Below are positions 15,133 to 16,915 of a stretch of 16,915 nt of DNA, in pieces; position 1 is the first letter of the stretch, and each line of letters opens with the position of its first letter. A program made the position numbers and the translations under genes. This stretch comes from a bacterium (GTDB lineage Bacteria > CBDUZB01 > JAGLHV01). A model generated the notes under the pieces. The model ran no database searches and was not told the origin of the DNA. It saw nothing but the letters and a program-made list of their open reading frames with translations. The stretch is taken from assembly GCA_023143305.1 (NCBI GenBank), contig JAGLHV010000004.1, positions 1 to 16,915 on the forward strand. Reading direction: 5' to 3'.

Positions 15133-16065
15133 TTAATTTTTCTCAGCTACTCTTAACTTGGCACTTCGTGCCCTGGGATTAATTTGTATTTCTTTTTTAG
15201 TAGGTAAAATTGGTTTTTTGGTTAAAATATTCAAAATTTTTTTTCGGCCACAAACACATACCGGAATCTCTTCAGGACAAGAACATACGCCTGAAAATTC
15301 CCTGAATTTATTTTTTACAATACGGTCTTCCAGAGAATGAAAGGAAATAGCCGCTATTCTACCCCCTTTTTTTAAAAACTCTACTGCCTGGCTTAGCCCT
15401 TGTTCTATATTTTCTAACTCTTTATTTACTTCTATGCGTAAAGCCTGGAATGTTTTGGTAGCTAAATGAATTTTAGAATAAAATTTATAAGGAATTGCCT
15501 GTTTTATAACATTTACTAATTGTTCTGTTGTAACTATCTGTTCATTTTGTCTTGTTTTCACAATGTTTTTTGCTATCAAAGAAGCATATTTTTCTTCTCC
15601 GTACCGATAAATAATAGTTTCTATTTGTTTACGCGTAAAATTATTTACAATATCTTTAGCAATAAAAGGAACCCTTTTATCCATACGCATATCTAAATAT
15701 CCTTTACGTTTGAAACTAAAACCTCTTTCGCTATTTTCTATTTGAAAAGAAGAAACTCCAAAATCAAAAAGAATACCATCTACTTTTGTTATCTTTTTTT
15801 CTTTTATAATTTTTCTTAAATTATAAAAGTTATCCCGAACATAAATAATATTATCTTTATATCGAACAAGTTTTTTTTTTGCTAAATTTATTGCATCTTC
15901 ATCGCAATCAATACCAACCAATTTTCCCGATGAACCGATTTTTTTTAAAATTTCCTGTGCATGTCCTCCCAATCCTAAAGTACAATCAACATAAACCCCC
16001 CCCTCTTTGCAATTTAAAAATTCTATTACTTCATTTAAGAGAACGGGATTATGACTATACATCAT
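15133..16065 (-). CDS. rsmH: RsmH (MraW), 16S rRNA m4C1402 methyltransferase
   Basis: This 310-residue SAM-dependent enzyme methylates N4 of C1402 in the 16S rRNA decoding centre. Motifs are HNPVLL (5-10), the SAM loop DCTLGLGGH (27-35), GIDCDEDA (51-58), DFGVSSFQI (101-109), GYLDMRMD (122-129), FQALRIEVNKEL (206-217) and SFHSLEDRIVK (241-251). The C-terminus NPRARSAKLRVAEK is also typical. A cysteine group C-x-C-x6-C-x-C (261, 263, 270, 272) near the end is compatible with metal binding. Two consecutive ATGs are possible, with AGGA upstream. The gap to mraZ (106 bp) holds a possible 15-codon leader ORF that ends in TAATG with this start. Confidence 0.96.
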   Translation of the reverse strand: MMYSHNPVLLNEVIEFLNCKEGGVYVDCTLGLGGHAQEILKKIGSSGKLVGIDCDEDAINLAKKKLVRYKDNIIYVRDNFYNLRKIIKEKKITKVDGILFDFGVSSFQIENSERGFSFKRKGYLDMRMDKRVPFIAKDIVNNFTRKQIETIIYRYGEEKYASLIAKNIVKTRQNEQIVTTEQLVNVIKQAIPYKFYSKIHLATKTFQALRIEVNKELENIEQGLSQAVEFLKKGGRIAAISFHSLEDRIVKNKFREFSGVCSCPEEIPVCVCGRKKILNILTKKPILPTKKEIQINPRARSAKLRVAEKN

Positions 16066-16112
16066 TATAATCCTGTATCTCGCCGTAAAGTATTTTCACC
16101 AAAGATTAACAT
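16065..16112 (-). CDS. Possible 15-codon leader ORF before rsmH
   Basis: An ATG at 16112 preceded by AAGGGAA about 5 bases upstream opens a frame encoding MLIFGENTLRRDTGL. It stops in TAA, which overlaps the rsmH ATG as TAATG. This arrangement allows stop-restart coupling. A frame this short arises often by chance in AT-rich DNA, so the call is tentative and no function is claimed. Confidence 0.25.
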   Translation of the reverse strand: MLIFGENTLRRDTGL

Positions 16113-16171
16113 TGTATTTCCCTTTCTTCCCGGCAAGTTATTTACAACAAACATTTCCATAACAAATAAAC

Positions 16172-16609
16172 TTATATTCCCAATTCCACCAACTCTTCAC
16201 TAACTTTGGCAAATTTAGTATATGATTTTTTAGAATAAACCGACCATTTCCTTTTACTCCAAATTTCTATTCTATCCATAACCCCAATAATAACTATTTC
16301 TTTTACTATCCCGGCATAACTACATAAATTTTTAGGCACTAAAATACGCCCCTGACTATCAAGAGTAGTCTGTGTAGCCCCGGAAAGGAAAATACGCATA
16401 AATGCTCTGGCATCCGCTTTAGTCAAGGGTAACTTTCCCAGTTTAGTTTCTATATTTTTCCATCCCTCTAAATCATACATAAAAAGGCACTGTTCTAAAC
16501 CATAGGTTAAAATAAATTCCTTTTTTCCCTTTTTTGAAGAACGAAATTTGGATGGAATAAATAAACGATTTTTTTTATCGAGTGAATGTTGAAAAAATCC
16601 TGCCAGCAT
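16172..16609 (-). CDS. mraZ: MraZ, transcriptional regulator of the dcw operon
   Basis: This 145-residue protein consists of two tandem AbrB/SpoVT-like swapped-hairpin domains, each with the family DxxxR motif: DKKNR (11-15) and DSQGR (84-88). MraZ forms ring-shaped oligomers, binds direct repeats in its own promoter and controls the dcw operon. Matching boxes are present upstream (16620-16645). It is the first gene of the run. The ATG at 16609 has GGGGG 7 bases upstream, and this Shine-Dalgarno abuts the third box, so bound MraZ should block the promoter region. Length is normal for the family. Confidence 0.96.
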   Translation of the reverse strand: MLAGFFQHSLDKKNRLFIPSKFRSSKKGKKEFILTYGLEQCLFMYDLEGWKNIETKLGKLPLTKADARAFMRIFLSGATQTTLDSQGRILVPKNLCSYAGIVKEIVIIGVMDRIEIWSKRKWSVYSKKSYTKFAKVSEELVELGI

Positions 16610-16619
16610 ATAAATTCCC

Positions 16620-16645
16620 CCACTTTACACCACTTTTAACCACTT
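16620..16645 (-). promoter_or_regulatory. MraZ operator: three AAGTGG direct repeats
   Basis: On the minus strand AAGTGG occurs at 16640-16645, 16630-16635 and 16620-16625, with exactly 10 bases from start to start, i.e. about one helical turn. MraZ is known to bind tandem GTGG-type boxes upstream of its own gene. The boxes lie between the -10 and the Shine-Dalgarno, and the most upstream box is at the predicted transcription start. This favours autorepression by blocking polymerase. Confidence 0.85.
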
Positions 16646-16650
16646 CGGCA

Positions 16651-16679
16651 AGTATACAATAATCGTTTTTTTTTGTCAA
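16651..16679 (-). promoter_or_regulatory. Main dcw-operon promoter
   Basis: On the minus strand TTGACA (16674-16679), a perfect -35, is followed by exactly 17 bases, then TATACT (16651-16656, 5 of 6). The spacer begins with an A-tract. The predicted start lies near 16644, at the first MraZ box, giving a leader of about 35 bases before mraZ. Confidence 0.85.
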
Positions 16680-16915
16680 GTTTTTTGTACAACTTTTCAA
16701 GCAAAGTAATTTATTTAAAAATCACACGAAAATAAGTCAGATAGAGAAAAAAATATTTTGGCTTTAACAATCAACCTTAAAGAAAAAATAAAGGCAAAAT
16801 ATATTTTGAACGACTTAGCGAATTTTAGAAAAAATAAGCGTTAAAAAAATGATCCTGTCTGAGCAAAGCGAATTGCTCATTTTTAGCTTATTTTTGCGTG
16901 CCCGCAGGGTAAAAT
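16680..16915. other. Non-coding right edge with two nested or paired inverted repeats
   Basis: The 306 bases upstream of mraZ contain no credible gene; the promoter and operator fill 16620-16679. Beyond them are ATATTTTGGCTTT (16753-16765), which pairs with AAAGGCAAAATAT (16790-16802) with one mismatch, and the structure at 16830-16895 described separately. The last bases contain CCCGCAGGG (16901-16909), cut by the window edge. Confidence 0.6.
16830..16895. repeat. Nested inverted repeat (stem-loop inside stem)
   Basis: Outer arms AAAAATAAGC (16830-16839) and GCTTATTTTT (16886-16895) are exact complements. They extend inward by TAAAAA/TTTTTA after a two-base bulge. Inside lies a second perfect pair, TGAGCAA (16860-16866) and TTGCTCA (16873-16879), with a six-base loop. 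It could end transcription arriving from outside the window on the minus strand, where it finishes in GCTTATTTTTT, or it could be a small mobile repeat. Confidence 0.5.

Overview
The window is AT-rich bacterial DNA (roughly 30% G+C) with dense, mostly minus-strand genes and no rRNA, tRNA or CRISPR. The canonical division/cell-wall (dcw) gene order and a MurE with the DNPR motif point to a peptidoglycan-making bacterium with meso-diaminopimelate. A GH57 branching enzyme beside a DUF4912 protein, the low G+C and the unusual small membrane proteins would fit an uncultured candidate-phylum lineage (Omnitrophica/Firestonebacteria-like), but I cannot fix the taxonomy from sequence alone.

Layout, following transcription from right to left. 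The right edge (about 16700-16915) is non-coding and rich in inverted repeats. A near-consensus promoter (16651-16679) and three AAGTGG boxes spaced 10 bp apart lead into mraZ-rsmH-ftsL-ftsI-murE-murF-mraY. The usual next genes (murD, ftsW, murG, murC) are missing. The run instead continues into an MscS-type channel, a 60-residue membrane/coiled-coil protein and a cysteine-motif membrane protein. It then meets, tail to tail, a plus-strand HAD-family phosphatase (6457-7104).

A divergent promoter region (6186-6456) starts a second minus-strand group: a membrane-anchored thermonuclease, an overlapping membrane-anchored OB-fold protein, a coiled-coil/membrane/lysine-rich protein, queF and a YdcF-type DUF218 protein. 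After a 241-bp gap holding a GC-rich perfect hairpin and a good promoter come the DUF4912 gene and the GH57 branching enzyme, closed by an intrinsic terminator at 179-211. The left edge (1-110) has a different composition and may be the end of a mobile element.

How the genes work together: MurE, MurF and MraY carry out successive steps toward lipid I, FtsI cross-links septal peptidoglycan, FtsL is a divisome subunit, RsmH modifies 16S rRNA, and MraZ is the likely autoregulator. The second group mixes extracytoplasmic nucleic-acid handling (inferred), queuosine biosynthesis and glycogen branching. The most notable oddity is an in-frame TAA near the 3' end of the DUF4912 gene: the 28 codons after it look like the normal C-terminus of the family.
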